A stretch of 64,000 nucleotides of DNA, from contig JAJSLI010000020.1 of NCBI GenBank assembly GCA_021272315.1, positions 17,917 to 81,916 of the forward strand, read 5' to 3'. The position numbers were made by a program, and so were the translations under genes. The notes beneath the pieces are model-generated. The model saw only the letters and a list, made by a program, of their open reading frames with translations, searched no databases and was not told the DNA's origin. Positions 16,522-28,572 of the stretch are shown piece by piece. This DNA comes from Methylacidiphilales bacterium (GTDB taxonomy: Bacteria > Verrucomicrobiota > Verrucomicrobiia > Methylacidiphilales > UBA1321). The stretch's first letter is position 1; the number at the start of each line of letters is the position of its first letter.

Positions 16522-18080
16522 ACTCACCCACCACCCACCTCACCGCCACCGATTACGAAGCCGTGATCGGGCTGGAAGTCCATGTCCAGCTCAAGACGAA
16601 GACGAAGATGTTTTGCGCCTGCAAGAACGAGTTCGGCGGACCGGCCAACTCGCATGTCTGTCCCGTCTGCCTCGGCCTGCCCGGCGTGCTGCCGGTACCG
16701 AACGAGGAGGCGATCATCAAAACGATCCTGACCGGCGAGATGCTCGGCTGCCAGATCGCGACGCGGTGCAAATTCGACCGGAAAAATTATTTCTATCCCG
16801 ACATGCCGAAGAATTACCAGATTTCGCAGTACGACGAACCGCTCTGCCAGGGCGGCGCTGTGCGGCTTGATCTGCTCGCTTTCCCGAAGGACGCGCAGAA
16901 GGACGCCGCGGCCTCTGCCGACAAGCCCATCCGGCTGGTGCGTATCCACCTCGAGGAGGACGTGGCCAAATCGTTCCACTTCGAGGACGGTACGAGCGGG
17001 ATCGATTTCAACCGGGCCGGCACGCCGCTGATGGAAATTGTCAGCGAGGCCGATATCTCGAGTCCGGAGGAAGCGTTCGCCTATCTTTCCGCCCTGAAGC
17101 AAATTCTCATCTACGGCGGCGTCAGCGACGCCGACATGGAGAAGGGGCAGATGCGTTGCGACGTGAACATCTCGATCCGTCCCCGCGGGCAAAAAGAGTT
17201 CGGCACGAAATGCGAATTGAAAAATCTCAACAGCATCAGCGGGGTGCGCCGCGCGCTGAAGTATGAGATCGCCCGGCAGATCGATGTGGTCACCTCGGGC
17301 GGACAAATCGAGCAGCAGACGCGCCGGTGGGACGACGACAAGGGCGAGACGACGCTGATGCGCACGAAGGAAAAGGCGCACGATTACCGCTATTTTCCCG
17401 ATCCCGACATCCAGCCGGTACGGACCGACCACGGCCTCTATGAAAAGGCGCAGTCGCTCATGCCGGAACTGCCCGCGGCGAAGAAGCTGCGCCTGGTGCG
17501 CGATTTCGGCCTGAGCGCCTACCAGGCGGCCGTTCTGGCCTCGGACGTGCCCTTGGCCAATTATTTCGAGAAAGCGGCCAAGCCCAAGCCGGTCAATGGC
17601 GCTGCCGTCGCTAATTTCCTGCTCAACGATTTCTTAGCTATGAAACTTGCTGCTCCTGCCTTTGCCGCTGCGGAAGCTGTCCTTAAAAAGGTAGATTCCC
17701 AAACGGCATCACATGTACAAAATGAAATTCCAAACCTTCCTTCAGTAGACCCCATTTTTTTTACTGAACTCGCCGAGTTCTCCACCTCCGGCAAGATCAA
17801 CAGCCGGCAGGCGAAGGAGGTCTTCGCGCAGATGCTGGCCACGGGCAAGTCGCCGGCGCAACTGGTCAAGGAACTCGGGCTCGAGCAGGTGAGCGACGTG
17901 GGCCAGCTCGAAGCCTTTTGCGACCAGGCCATCGCTGCCAATCCGAAGAGCGTGGCCGATTTCAAGGCAGGCAAGCAAAACGCCGTCAACGCGCTCAAGG
18001 GCCAGGTGATGAAGTTGAGCAAAGGCACCGCGAATCCCCAACTCGTCGGCGAGATTCTGATTCGGAAGTTGTCTGCCTGA
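16518..18080 (+). CDS. gatB: Asp-tRNA(Asn)/Glu-tRNA(Gln) amidotransferase subunit B
   Basis: This 520-residue kinase-like subunit phosphorylates the tRNA-bound carboxylate and transamidates it with GatA-derived ammonia. The GatB start EAVIGLEVHVQLKTKTKMFC is seen. A zinc site is formed by Cys33, Cys35, Cys48 and Cys51 (FCAC...CPVC). Other features are FDRKNYFYPDMPKNYQISQYD, YFPDPDIQPV and the C-terminal YqeY-like tRNA-binding domain. Codons at about 17632-17765, in the tail domain, are markedly AT-richer than the rest, though the frame and domain stay intact. The start overlaps the preceding secreted-protein gene by 4 bases. Confidence 0.97.
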   Translation: MNSPTTHLTATDYEAVIGLEVHVQLKTKTKMFCACKNEFGGPANSHVCPVCLGLPGVLPVPNEEAIIKTILTGEMLGCQIATRCKFDRKNYFYPDMPKNYQISQYDEPLCQGGAVRLDLLAFPKDAQKDAAASADKPIRLVRIHLEEDVAKSFHFEDGTSGIDFNRAGTPLMEIVSEADISSPEEAFAYLSALKQILIYGGVSDADMEKGQMRCDVNISIRPRGQKEFGTKCELKNLNSISGVRRALKYEIARQIDVVTSGGQIEQQTRRWDDDKGETTLMRTKEKAHDYRYFPDPDIQPVRTDHGLYEKAQSLMPELPAAKKLRLVRDFGLSAYQAAVLASDVPLANYFEKAAKPKPVNGAAVANFLLNDFLAMKLAAPAFAAAEAVLKKVDSQTASHVQNEIPNLPSVDPIFFTELAEFSTSGKINSRQAKEVFAQMLATGKSPAQLVKELGLEQVSDVGQLEAFCDQAIAANPKSVADFKAGKQNAVNALKGQVMKLSKGTANPQLVGEILIRKLSA

Positions 18081-18083
18081 ATC

Positions 18084-19142
18084 ATGAAAATCCTCTTCCT
18101 GTACCACCCTTACTGCAACGAAGGGATGACCCGCGCATTCTGCGCCGTTTCGGAACCGGTTTTCTGCGCGAGGGTAACCATGCCAACGGAACCGAAGAAC
18201 CTGCGGCGGATGACTTTGTCGGAATTTTTCTCGTTGCGCCGCCGTATCCGGGCCCACGAATTCGACCTGATCATCGCCTACGGATGCTGGGAGGGACTTT
18301 GGCGCTCGACCCACTCATTTTCCCACAACCTGGTCCATGTCGTCAAAAAACTGCTCTTTTTTTTCCCCGACTTCGGCCTGCGCCTCCTGCTGCCCACCAT
18401 CAAGGCGTCCGGCACACGCCTGGTCATCTACGATTACGACGACCTGACCATCATTCCCACGATACGATGGCCTTATCTCGATGTCTGCCATCTCTATTTC
18501 AAAGTCCACCCCGCCGTCAATCTGCACAAATCATTCCTCTTTCAGACCAAGCGCGATGGCGAACTTTGGAACGTTCTCCGCAATCCCCGCTACCAGGCGT
18601 GGGCCAAAAAAATCCGCCCCATCTCCTTTGGCGCCGACTTTCAGGATTATCACATCGACTGCATCGCTTCCGAGAAAAAGTACGACGTTTTTTTTGCCGG
18701 CAATTTCCACTATTCGCAGGTGCGCCGGGAAGGACTCATGGTTCTGGAAAAGCTTCGGGAGGAAGGCATGAGGATATGTCTTCCCACGGAGAGGATACCC
18801 CACCGCGAGTTCCTGCGGCTTTGCTCCGAATCGTGGCTGGTGCTTTCACCGGAAGGCGCGGAATGGCAAAGCGCGCGCCATTATGAATCGCTGCTGATGA
18901 AATCGGTTCCGTTGATTAATTATCCCAACGTGCGCCTCCATCGTCCCCTCATCAACGGCGTCCACGCCATTTATTACCCTCCGGAGGACGGGTTGCTCGC
19001 GGACGTGATCCGCCAGGCTCTCGAAGACAAGCCCCGCTTGCAAAAAATAGCCGAAGAAGGCCGCGAGTATGTTTTGCGTCATCATCTTCACGATGAACTC
19101 GTCAAACATATCATCCGGCAGGCTATGGATGACGGAGGCTAA
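18084..19142 (+). CDS. Glycosyltransferase, GT-B fold (family 1/CgeB-like)
   Basis: The 352-residue protein begins MKILFLYHPYCNEGMTRAF, the usual first beta-strand of GT-B glycosyltransferases. Its C-terminal half has LVLSPEGAEWQSARHYESLL, where a conserved acidic residue binds the sugar nucleotide in relatives, then SVPLINYPNVRLHRPLI. The end EEGREYVLRHHLHDELVKHI resembles glycosyl-transferase-group-1 tails. There is no signal peptide, so it is likely cytoplasmic and membrane-peripheral. It starts 3 bases after gatB, and its stop is 3 bases from the convergent rhamnosidase stop. Donor and acceptor are unknown; a cell-surface polysaccharide role is inference. Confidence 0.75.
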   Translation: MKILFLYHPYCNEGMTRAFCAVSEPVFCARVTMPTEPKNLRRMTLSEFFSLRRRIRAHEFDLIIAYGCWEGLWRSTHSFSHNLVHVVKKLLFFFPDFGLRLLLPTIKASGTRLVIYDYDDLTIIPTIRWPYLDVCHLYFKVHPAVNLHKSFLFQTKRDGELWNVLRNPRYQAWAKKIRPISFGADFQDYHIDCIASEKKYDVFFAGNFHYSQVRREGLMVLEKLREEGMRICLPTERIPHREFLRLCSESWLVLSPEGAEWQSARHYESLLMKSVPLINYPNVRLHRPLINGVHAIYYPPEDGLLADVIRQALEDKPRLQKIAEEGREYVLRHHLHDELVKHIIRQAMDDGG

Positions 19143-19145
19143 GCT

Positions 19146-21449
19146 TCACGTTTTTTTAAGCACAAGCCGATGACTGCCCTTGAGTTGCGTTGATTCCTTG
19201 GCGGCATAACCGGGGGGCGGCTGGAAAGTGGCGTGGGCGCCGGGAGGAACGGTGAGCTGTACCTGGAGAGTGTCGCCGTCGAGGTCCCAGCGAATGGCCG
19301 CCAAACCCAAGGCAGTCTGCAAGCTCGCTTCCGCCCACGTGATCGAACCGCCCGGACGCGGGCGGAAGATAATGTGGGCATAGCCGGGCTCGTTGGGATC
19401 GGGTTCGAGTCCCGCCACCGTGCGATACATCCAGGCCCCGACCGCGCCATAGGCGTAGTGGTTGAAGGAGTTCATCCCCTTGTCCTGGAATCCCTTTTCC
19501 GGCGTCCAGCCGTCCCAGCGTTCCCAGATGGTCGTGGCGCCATTCCTGACCGGGAAAAGCCATGACGGAAAAGTCTCCTGTTCGAGCAGCTTGTAGGCGA
19601 CGTCGAGGCGTCCGGCGTTTTCCAGCACGTCGAGCAGATAAGGCGTGCCGACGAAACCGGTGGCGAGATGGTAGTTTCGTTTCTCAATGTCCCGCACCAG
19701 TTCGCGCACCGCCGTGGCGCGGGTCGATTCTTCGATGAGCCCGAAATGGAGGGCGAGCACATAGGAGGTCTGCGTGCCCGACACGACCAGCCCTTCCGGC
19801 GTGACGAAACGGCGGCGGAACGCGTCGACGATCTCGCCGTGCAGGATGCGGTATTTCTTGGCGTCGCCGGGCCGGCCCAAAATATCGGCGGTCTTCGCCA
19901 TCAGGTCGGCGTCGTGGGCGTAAAAGGCGGTGCCGATCAGGTCGACCGGCGTGATGCCCTCGGTTTTGCCGCCACCGTCAAGGGCCAGCCAATCGCCGAA
20001 TCCCTGCCACTCAAACGCCTCGGGATGGGCACGGATGTGGCCGCGGCAACGATTCTTGGCCATGAATTCCATGAAGCGCTGCATCGACTCGTAGTGGTCC
20101 GCGAGAATTTTCCGGTCGCCGTAACAAAGATAGATCGTCCAGGGGCAGATGATCTCGGCGTCGGCCCAGGCGGGTCCGCCGTCTTTGCCCGGGAGGTCCT
20201 CCGCGCCCCAGACCCAGATGGTTGGCACCACGCAGGGGATGCCGCCTTCGGCGCCCTGGCAGTCGCGCATGTCCTGCATCCATTTGTGAAAGAACTCGCG
20301 CACGTCCATGTTGAAGGCGGCGGTGCGGATGAAGACCTGCGCGTCGCCGGTCCAGCCCAGCCGCTCATCGCGCTGGGGGCAATCGGTCGGCACCTCGAGA
20401 AAATTGCTCTTCTGACCCCAGACGATGTTGTGCTGGAGTTGATTGAGCCCCTCGTGCGAACAGCGGAACGTCCCCGTCGGCGCCATGTCCGAATGGAGCA
20501 CCACGCCGGTCACTTCGAGGAAATCGTCCGGTTGGAGGCCCTGAACGTCGACATAACGAAAGCCGTGGAAGGTGAAGAGCGGTTCCCACGCTTCCGTGCC
20601 TTCGCCCCGGCAGGTGTAGTAATCGGTGCAGCGGGCTTCGCGCAGGTTCTCGGTGTAAAGGCTGCCGTCGGGATTGAGGACTTCCGCGTAACGGATGCGC
20701 AGGGTGGCGCCGCGCGGGGCCCGGATGCTGATCCGGATCCGCCCGGTAAAATTCTGGCCGAGATCGAAGATGCGAAACTTGCTGTTCCAGGTTGCCTTTC
20801 TCGATTCCTTCAACGGCTTGATTTCCCCGATCCGGCGGACAGGCGGCCCGAGACGGGGCACGAGCTCGACCGGGCGGTCGGGCGGCGCAACCAGCACCGG
20901 CTGCCAGCGGCTTTCATCATTGCCCGGCTGGGACCACGCGCCCAGGTCGAGCCGCGCGTCGTAGGATTCGCCCATGAGCATATCGCTTTCCAAAATCGGG
21001 CCGAGCGCCGTTTTCCAGGACGAATCGGTCGCAATGACCGTGGTGGAACCATCTTGAAAAATCACTTCCAACCGGGCCAAAAGACGGGGCCGTTCGCCAT
21101 AGTTCTGCCTTCCATGCCAGGCCACATAGCCGCAGTACCAGCCGTCCCCCAGGATCGCGCCCAGCACGTTCTCGCCCTGGCGGAGCAGCCCGGTCACGTC
21201 GTAAGTCTGGTACTGCACCCGCTTGTTATAATCGGTCCAGCCGGGCGCGAAAATTTCATCACCGACGCGCCGGCCGTTGATTTCGCATTCGTAAAGGCCG
21301 AGCGCCGTCACGACGAGTTGCGCCGACCGCACCGGCTGGTCGAGCCGGAACAATTTACGCAGGTACGGCGCCGGGGCGCTGGTGCGCTTGCCGCCGGCGA
21401 TGGGCGAGGCGATCCAAGAGGCTTGGGCAAAGACGGGAGAGGGGTTCAT
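19146..21449 (-). CDS. Alpha-L-rhamnosidase, GH78
   Basis: The 767-residue protein has the full GH78 order. An N-terminal beta domain (LFRLDQPVRSAQLVVTALGL, YECEINGRRVGDEIFAPGWTD) is followed by a concanavalin-like region and the (alpha/alpha)6 catalytic domain with the signature VPTDCPQRDERLGWTGDAQ. A C-terminal beta domain (GATTIWERWDGWTP, NSFNHYAYGAVGAWMYR) follows. The conserved acidic residues of the signature include the general acid. No signal peptide is evident, so it probably acts on imported rhamnosides. ATG 21449 follows aaggattgagg, a better start than the ATG at 21455. An AraC regulator diverges from it. Confidence 0.93.
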   Translation of the reverse strand: MNPSPVFAQASWIASPIAGGKRTSAPAPYLRKLFRLDQPVRSAQLVVTALGLYECEINGRRVGDEIFAPGWTDYNKRVQYQTYDVTGLLRQGENVLGAILGDGWYCGYVAWHGRQNYGERPRLLARLEVIFQDGSTTVIATDSSWKTALGPILESDMLMGESYDARLDLGAWSQPGNDESRWQPVLVAPPDRPVELVPRLGPPVRRIGEIKPLKESRKATWNSKFRIFDLGQNFTGRIRISIRAPRGATLRIRYAEVLNPDGSLYTENLREARCTDYYTCRGEGTEAWEPLFTFHGFRYVDVQGLQPDDFLEVTGVVLHSDMAPTGTFRCSHEGLNQLQHNIVWGQKSNFLEVPTDCPQRDERLGWTGDAQVFIRTAAFNMDVREFFHKWMQDMRDCQGAEGGIPCVVPTIWVWGAEDLPGKDGGPAWADAEIICPWTIYLCYGDRKILADHYESMQRFMEFMAKNRCRGHIRAHPEAFEWQGFGDWLALDGGGKTEGITPVDLIGTAFYAHDADLMAKTADILGRPGDAKKYRILHGEIVDAFRRRFVTPEGLVVSGTQTSYVLALHFGLIEESTRATAVRELVRDIEKRNYHLATGFVGTPYLLDVLENAGRLDVAYKLLEQETFPSWLFPVRNGATTIWERWDGWTPEKGFQDKGMNSFNHYAYGAVGAWMYRTVAGLEPDPNEPGYAHIIFRPRPGGSITWAEASLQTALGLAAIRWDLDGDTLQVQLTVPPGAHATFQPPPGYAAKESTQLKGSHRLVLKKT

Positions 21450-21518
21450 CCTCAATCCTTAGCCTGCCGTCGGAATCTCCTCCTTGAATTTCCCGCCAAA
21501 TATTAGCATAATCCCGCC

Positions 21519-22391
21519 ATGCCCAGAATCGCCCACTTGCGGGAGGCCACCTTTTTTGCCGATCCGCGGGCCCAGGTGGCGGTCCATCGCGAGCCGGTGC
21601 AGCGGGACATGCGCGCGCATCGCCATGAATTCATCGAGATCGTCATTGTCCTGTCCGGGTCCGGCGTTCATGTCACCGAAGGGGTGCGCCAGCAGGTGCA
21701 GGGTGGCGACGTGCTCGTCATCAATTCGAGCCGGAGCCACGCCTACGAGAACACCCGGAGCCTGAATCTCGTGAATATCCTCATTCGCGAAGACGTCTTC
21801 CGGGAAACGGAGAAGGAACTGGGCGCGTTGCCGGGCTACCATGCCCTTTTCACCCTCGAGCCGGTGCGGTGGCGGCAGCGAAAATTCACCAGCCATCTCC
21901 GGCTTAACGCGGAAGACTTAAAGCTGGCCGTCGGCTGGGTTGACGCGCTGGAGGAGGAGGCGGGCAAAAAGTCGGAGGGCGGGCTGCTCCTCGCCCGGTC
22001 GTGGGTCATCCTCCTCATCGGGCTGCTGGCGCGCCATTACGGTAGGAATACGGCCCATGCCCCGCGCCTGGAAATGCGCTTGGGCCGGGTCCTCTCCCGG
22101 ATCGAGCAAAATGCCGGCGGAAAATTCACCCTGGCGGAGTTGGCCCGGCAGGCGGCCATGTCCGAGCGGACCTTCCTGCGCCGCTTTCGCGAAGCAACGG
22201 GCTGTTCCCCCGTCGAGTACGTCCTTCGCGCCAGGATTCGCCGCGCGACGGAACTCTTGGCCGCCCGCGCGCCCGGCCTCTCGATCACCGAGATTGCCTT
22301 TCGCTCCGGCTTCCAGGACAGCAACTATTTCTCGCGCCAATTCCGCCATTTTGTCGGAACCAGCCCCCGGAGTTTTCGGAGCAAAGGTTAG
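21519..22391 (+). CDS. AraC-family transcriptional regulator
   Basis: This 290-residue regulator has an N-terminal cupin-type effector domain (MRAHRHEFIEIVIVLSGSG, GDVLVINSSRSHAYE) and a C-terminal double HTH (about 185-290): FTLAELARQAAMSERTFLRR and FRSGFQDSNYFSRQFRHFVG. The layout is that of RhaS/RhaR-type sugar sensors. It diverges from the GH78 rhamnosidase with 69 bases between start codons, so control of the rhamnosidase by rhamnose or a rhamnoside is likely but inferred. It has no rhamnose catabolic genes beside it. Confidence 0.92.
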   Translation: MPRIAHLREATFFADPRAQVAVHREPVQRDMRAHRHEFIEIVIVLSGSGVHVTEGVRQQVQGGDVLVINSSRSHAYENTRSLNLVNILIREDVFRETEKELGALPGYHALFTLEPVRWRQRKFTSHLRLNAEDLKLAVGWVDALEEEAGKKSEGGLLLARSWVILLIGLLARHYGRNTAHAPRLEMRLGRVLSRIEQNAGGKFTLAELARQAAMSERTFLRRFREATGCSPVEYVLRARIRRATELLAARAPGLSITEIAFRSGFQDSNYFSRQFRHFVGTSPRSFRSKG

Positions 22392-22527
22392 AGCCCTCTC
22401 GGTGTGGCCTTGCCCTGTTTGGAAAATACACCTTCTGGAGGCATTATTTCTCAAATCCTCCGCCTCTGTCCGAAGACACCGGAATAATTCGGCTTTGACT
22501 TTGGCGCAGAAGCTTTTTTACTGATCC

Positions 22528-23565
22528 ATGCGCTTTTCATCCGCCAGACTCGGGGACATCCTGGGGGCGTTCCCCAAGAGCCGGATTCTTGTCGTCGGCG
22601 ACGTGATGCTCGACGAGTTTCTTTGGGGCAAGGTCACCCGGATTTCGCCCGAGGCGCCCGTGCCGGTGGTCGAGGTGCAGCGCCGGGCCGCTTTCCCCGG
22701 CGGCGCGGCCAACGTGGCGCGAAGCCTGGCCAGCCTTGGCGCGCAGGTGGCCATCGCGGGCGTCCTCGGCAACGATGAACCGGGCCGGCAGCTTATCGAT
22801 TTGCTGGAGCGGGAGGGAATCGCCTGCGGGGGCCTGCGGGCGACGCCCCAGCGCCCCACCACCCACAAAATGCGCGTCTGCGCCATCACCCGGCAGGTGC
22901 ACGATCATCTCGAGATCGAGGATCAGCAGCAGATTGTCCGGGTGGACGACGAATCCCGCGCGCCGCTCGACGACGAGAGCAAACAGTGGCTTTTCAACAG
23001 ATTGCGGGAGGATATCCGGCGGCACGACGCCGTCATCATCGAGGATTACGCCAAGGGGCTTATCGACCAGGAACTGGTCTCTCTGGTGATCGGCGAGGCC
23101 AATGCGCAGGGGAAAATCGTGGCCATCGATCCAAGCCCGAACAACCCGTGCCAGTGGTCGGGCGCGACGGTGCTCAAACCGAATCGGCGCGAGGCGTTCC
23201 TCGCCGCGGGACTACCCTACGTCCATGACGAGGAGAGCATCCTGAATGCCGCGGCGGTCCTGCAGAAGAAGCACGCGGTCCTTTACCTGCTGATCACCCT
23301 GGGCGAGGCCGGAATGCTGCTGCTGGAACAGGACGGTAAGCCCTACCGTACCCCGACTCGCGCGCGGGAGGTTTTCGACGTCTCGGGCGCGGGCGATACT
23401 GCTATCGCGGCATTTACGCTCGCGCTCGCCGCCGGCGCCAATGGCGTGGAAGCGGCGGAGATCGCCAATCACGCGGCGGGCGTGGTCGTCGGCAAGCTCG
23501 GAACGGCGACGTTGACCGTGGAAGAATTGCGGGAAATGTTTGCCAAAAGCGGAGACCGGGCATGA
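22528..23565 (+). CDS. hldA: D-glycero-beta-D-manno-heptose-7-phosphate kinase
   Basis: A 345-residue PfkB/ribokinase-type sugar kinase in the LPS heptose pathway. It corresponds to the N-terminal domain of E. coli HldE, without the nucleotidyltransferase half. Motifs: RILVVGDVMLDEFLWGKV, GGAANVARSLASLGA and the anion-hole/catalytic DVSGAGDTAIAAF. It overlaps the phosphatase gene downstream by 4 bases and heads an operon of heptose, Kdo and LPS-export genes. The 136 bases before it contain no other gene. Confidence 0.93.
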   Translation: MRFSSARLGDILGAFPKSRILVVGDVMLDEFLWGKVTRISPEAPVPVVEVQRRAAFPGGAANVARSLASLGAQVAIAGVLGNDEPGRQLIDLLEREGIACGGLRATPQRPTTHKMRVCAITRQVHDHLEIEDQQQIVRVDDESRAPLDDESKQWLFNRLREDIRRHDAVIIEDYAKGLIDQELVSLVIGEANAQGKIVAIDPSPNNPCQWSGATVLKPNRREAFLAAGLPYVHDEESILNAAAVLQKKHAVLYLLITLGEAGMLLLEQDGKPYRTPTRAREVFDVSGAGDTAIAAFTLALAAGANGVEAAEIANHAAGVVVGKLGTATLTVEELREMFAKSGDRA

Positions 23566-24151
23566 GGAAGCATTGGGCCGTCTTTTTCGACCGGGACGAC
23601 ACGCTGATGGTGAACGTGCCCTACTTGGGTGACCCGTCCAAAGTGCAGATTTTCCCCGAAGCGTCGGAGGCGCTGCTGAAGCTGAACCAGGCGGGCTTCT
23701 GGCTCTTCGTGGTCAGCAACCAGTCGGGCGTCGGGCGCAAACTCATCACGCGCAACCAGGTCTTTGCGGTGAACGTGGAGCTGGAGCGCCAGCTCGGCGG
23801 CGATTACATCCGCGCCTTTTACCACTCGTTCGCCCCGCCGGAGGACCCCAAGGCGACCGACCGCAAGCCGTCGCCGGAACTCCTCCTCAAGGCGGCGGAA
23901 ATGCACGGGCTAGACTTGGCCGCATCGTTTGTCGTCGGCGACCGGCTCTCGGACATCGAGTGCGGCCTCAACGCGGGCTGCCGGACGATCTTGCTCATGC
24001 ACCCGCAGTCCAGCCGGCATAACAACGTGTCGGAGGAGGATTTGCAGGCCCAGCAGAGGGCCCATTACCTCGCCGGCGACCTGATGGACGCCGCCCAGTG
24101 GATTTTGCAGGTCTCTTCGACCATAAAAACCCCGAAAACCCACGAACTGGA

Positions 24152-24155
<4 letters not shown>
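23562..24155 (+). CDS. gmhB: HAD-family heptose bisphosphate phosphatase (GmhB-like)
   Basis: A 197-residue HAD hydrolase of the histidinol/heptose-phosphate phosphatase subfamily, expected to remove the C7 phosphate of heptose 1,7-bisphosphate. The DxD motif FFDRDDTL holds nucleophile Asp10 and Asp12. SNQSGVGR, DRKPSPELLLKAA and VGDRLSDIECGLNAG give motifs II-IV. The Cys/His zinc loop usual before RKP in E. coli GmhB is absent; the loop here reads YHSFAPPEDPKATD. Its place between hldA and kdsB, with 4-base overlaps on both sides, supports the role. Exact substrate anomer is not predictable. Confidence 0.85.
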
Positions 24156-26523
<2,368 letters not shown>

Positions 26524-26631
26524 GCGATCCGCTTCCTTCTGCCCGCAGCAACGGCGGAAAAAAATGACCGATTTGAAATGTAAATGCGGTTCGCTTCCAC
26601 CGGGGAGTTGCGGTAGCCTTCTCCCTTACCC

Positions 26632-27435
26632 GTGAAACGATCGCGCCCTTCTTCTCCAGCCCACCTTTTGCTCATCGCAGGGCCGTGTGTGTTGGAGTCG
26701 GAAGAGCTCACATTTTCCATCGCCCGGCACTTGGTGGACCTAACTGCTGACTTGGGTCTGCCGTTGATTTTCAAGGCCTCGTTCGACAAGGCCAACCGGA
26801 CCAGCGGCACTTCTTTCCGCGGACCCGGGCTCGCGTCGGGACTGAAAATCCTGGCCGCCGTGAAAAAAAAATTCGGCTGCCCCGTGCTGACCGACATCCA
26901 CAATGCGACGCAGGTGAAAGCGGCGGCAAAGGTGATCGATGTCCTGCAGATTCCGGCATTTCTTTGCCGCCAAACCGACCTGTTGCTGGCGGCCGCGGCG
27001 AGTGGACGGACCGTCAACGTAAAAAAGGGGCAGTTTCTCGCCCCGGACGACGTGGACAACATCGCGGCCAAGCTGCGCAAGGGCGGCTGCTCCGATTATT
27101 TCATCACGGAGAGGGGAACGACCTTCGGCTATCACAACCTTGTGGTGGATATGAGGAGCCTCGCGATCATGCGACGGGCCGGACACCGGGTGATCTTCGA
27201 CGCCACCCACTCGGTGCAGCGGCCCGGAGGCAACGGCACAAGCACGGGCGGCGACCGGAGTCTGGCGCCGGTGCTGGCGCGGGCGGCCGTGGCCGCGGGA
27301 ATCGAGGGCTTGTTCATCGAAACGCATCCCCAACCGGACCAATCACCGTCGGACGGGCCGAACATGATTCCTCTTGCGCAGATGGAGCCCCTGCTGCGAA
27401 CTTTGAAGAACATCCATGAGGCCGTTCGTTCTTAG
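26632..27435 (+). CDS. kdsA: 3-deoxy-8-phosphooctulonate synthase (Kdo-8-phosphate synthase)
   Basis: A 267-residue aldolase-type enzyme that condenses PEP with arabinose 5-phosphate. Motifs: [51 protein letters not shown] and [16 protein letters not shown]. The N-terminal strand reads [10 protein letters not shown], with Cys where E. coli KdsA has Asn; this marks the metal-dependent class II form, as in Aquifex. The start is a GTG at 26632. The 108 bases before it hold no gene. Its 3' end overlaps lptC by 20 bases. Confidence 0.96.
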   Translation: MKRSRPSSPAHLLLIAGPCVLESEELTFSIARHLVDLTADLGLPLIFKASFDKANRTSGTSFRGPGLASGLKILAAVKKKFGCPVLTDIHNATQVKAAAKVIDVLQIPAFLCRQTDLLLAAAASGRTVNVKKGQFLAPDDVDNIAAKLRKGGCSDYFITERGTTFGYHNLVVDMRSLAIMRRAGHRVIFDATHSVQRPGGNGTSTGGDRSLAPVLARAAVAAGIEGLFIETHPQPDQSPSDGPNMIPLAQMEPLLRTLKNIHEAVRS

Positions 27436-28024
27436 CCTGTCCGCCTGGTGCTTGGTGCTCAGCGCCGCCTGGGCGCAGACTGTCTCCGACAGCGGAAACA
27501 TCCCGCAAATTCCCTATGGCCAGAGCTACAAAAATTTCGAGTTTCCCATGTACGAAGGTGGCGTGCTCAAATGGAAACTTTACGCCACGCAGGCCACGGG
27601 CGTCTCGCTCAACCGCGCGGAGGTAACCGATATGAAAATTGAGGGCTATGAGAACGGTCAGGTAACGACGATCATTACGTCCCCCAAGGCCGATCTTTAC
27701 TCCACCGAGCGCCGCATGCGGACCAAAAACACAGTAAGGATCGAGCAGACCGACCGGACTGCAACCGCCCAACGATGCGATTTCGATCTCGTGACGAAAA
27801 AATATGTCCTTACCGACAACGTGCGGGTGGTCCTGAAAAATTTCAATGCCGCCTCCGGCTTGGAATCCTCCGGGAAACACGCCTCCGCCTCTCCGACGGC
27901 CCCTGCGGCGAACATCCGTCCGCTCTCCACCCACGCCAATGACTCGCTCCTTGACTCGCCGGGAGCTTATTCCAATAGCACCAACGTCGGCCCGGTTGCC
28001 CCGGCCTCACCAACCAGCCAATGA
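27416..28024 (+). CDS. lptC: LptC-like LPS-export periplasmic protein
   Basis: A 202-residue protein with a signal or anchor segment (residues 4-20) ending AWA. An LptC/OstA-like beta-jellyroll region follows, with short repeated strands such as [45 protein letters not shown] and [14 protein letters not shown]. The C-terminal 50 residues are polar, rich in Ser, Ala and Pro. Sequence is divergent, as usual for LptC, and the call leans on its place before lptA and lptB. It overlaps kdsA by 20 bases and lptA by 4. Confidence 0.8.
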   Translation: MRPFVLSLSAWCLVLSAAWAQTVSDSGNIPQIPYGQSYKNFEFPMYEGGVLKWKLYATQATGVSLNRAEVTDMKIEGYENGQVTTIITSPKADLYSTERRMRTKNTVRIEQTDRTATAQRCDFDLVTKKYVLTDNVRVVLKNFNAASGLESSGKHASASPTAPAANIRPLSTHANDSLLDSPGAYSNSTNVGPVAPASPTSQ

Positions 28025-28569
28025 AGCCCTCCAGCCGCTCCTTTACCTCCTTACTCTGCGTTTTGGCCCTGACCACGGGAATGGCACTGTCTCAGGCTCA
28101 GGATGCGACCGACGCCACCGGCGAACCCACGCCGCTGCCCGGCAGTACGGTGATCACCTCGGACGATCTCCACATGGACCAAGCCACGCACACCGCCGTT
28201 TTCACCGGCAACGTGGTGACGACGGCAACCAATTTCAAAATGACCTGCCAGGAAATGACGGTCAATTTCACCAACGACAACAAGGTGGATACTATCACGA
28301 GCAAAGGCGACGTGGTGATCACTCAGCCGGGACGGGTTACCCATTCGGGACAGGCCCAATATTTTCATGACGAGGATAAGATCGTCCTGACCGATTCGCC
28401 GGTCATCAACGATAATGGCAACGTCATTTCAGCGCCGAAAATCATCATCTTCCGCACCAAGCAATCGCTCTACACCGAAGGGCCCACCAAAACCATCCTT
28501 CCGCAAGAGAGTACAAGCCACGCCAGTGACTCCCACAGTGTGGCGCCGACCGGTTCCAACGCTCAATGA
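28021..28569 (+). CDS. lptA: LptA/OstA-like LPS transport protein
   Basis: A 182-residue secreted protein with a signal peptide (cleavage near LSQAQ, residue 25). It has an OstA domain: VITSDDLHMDQATHTAVFTG, NVVTTATNFKMTCQEMTVNF, DTITSKGDVVITQPGRVTHS and KIVLTDSPVINDNGN. LptA forms the periplasmic bridge that carries LPS to the outer membrane. It overlaps lptC by 4 bases and ends 3 bases before lptB. The C-terminal 25 residues are low-complexity Ser/Thr-rich. Confidence 0.88.
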   Translation: MKPSSRSFTSLLCVLALTTGMALSQAQDATDATGEPTPLPGSTVITSDDLHMDQATHTAVFTGNVVTTATNFKMTCQEMTVNFTNDNKVDTITSKGDVVITQPGRVTHSGQAQYFHDEDKIVLTDSPVINDNGNVISAPKIIIFRTKQSLYTEGPTKTILPQESTSHASDSHSVAPTGSNAQ

Positions 28570-28572
28570 GGC

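Noticed and set aside
19668-21506. 612-codon plus-strand open frame
   Set aside because: It is antisense to the GH78 rhamnosidase; no recognisable protein features.
22495-22523. TTGACT-N17-TTACTG promoter-like sequence before hldA
   Set aside because: The -10 would end 4 bases before the start codon, so transcription would begin inside the gene; the conserved N-terminus shows the start codon is right.
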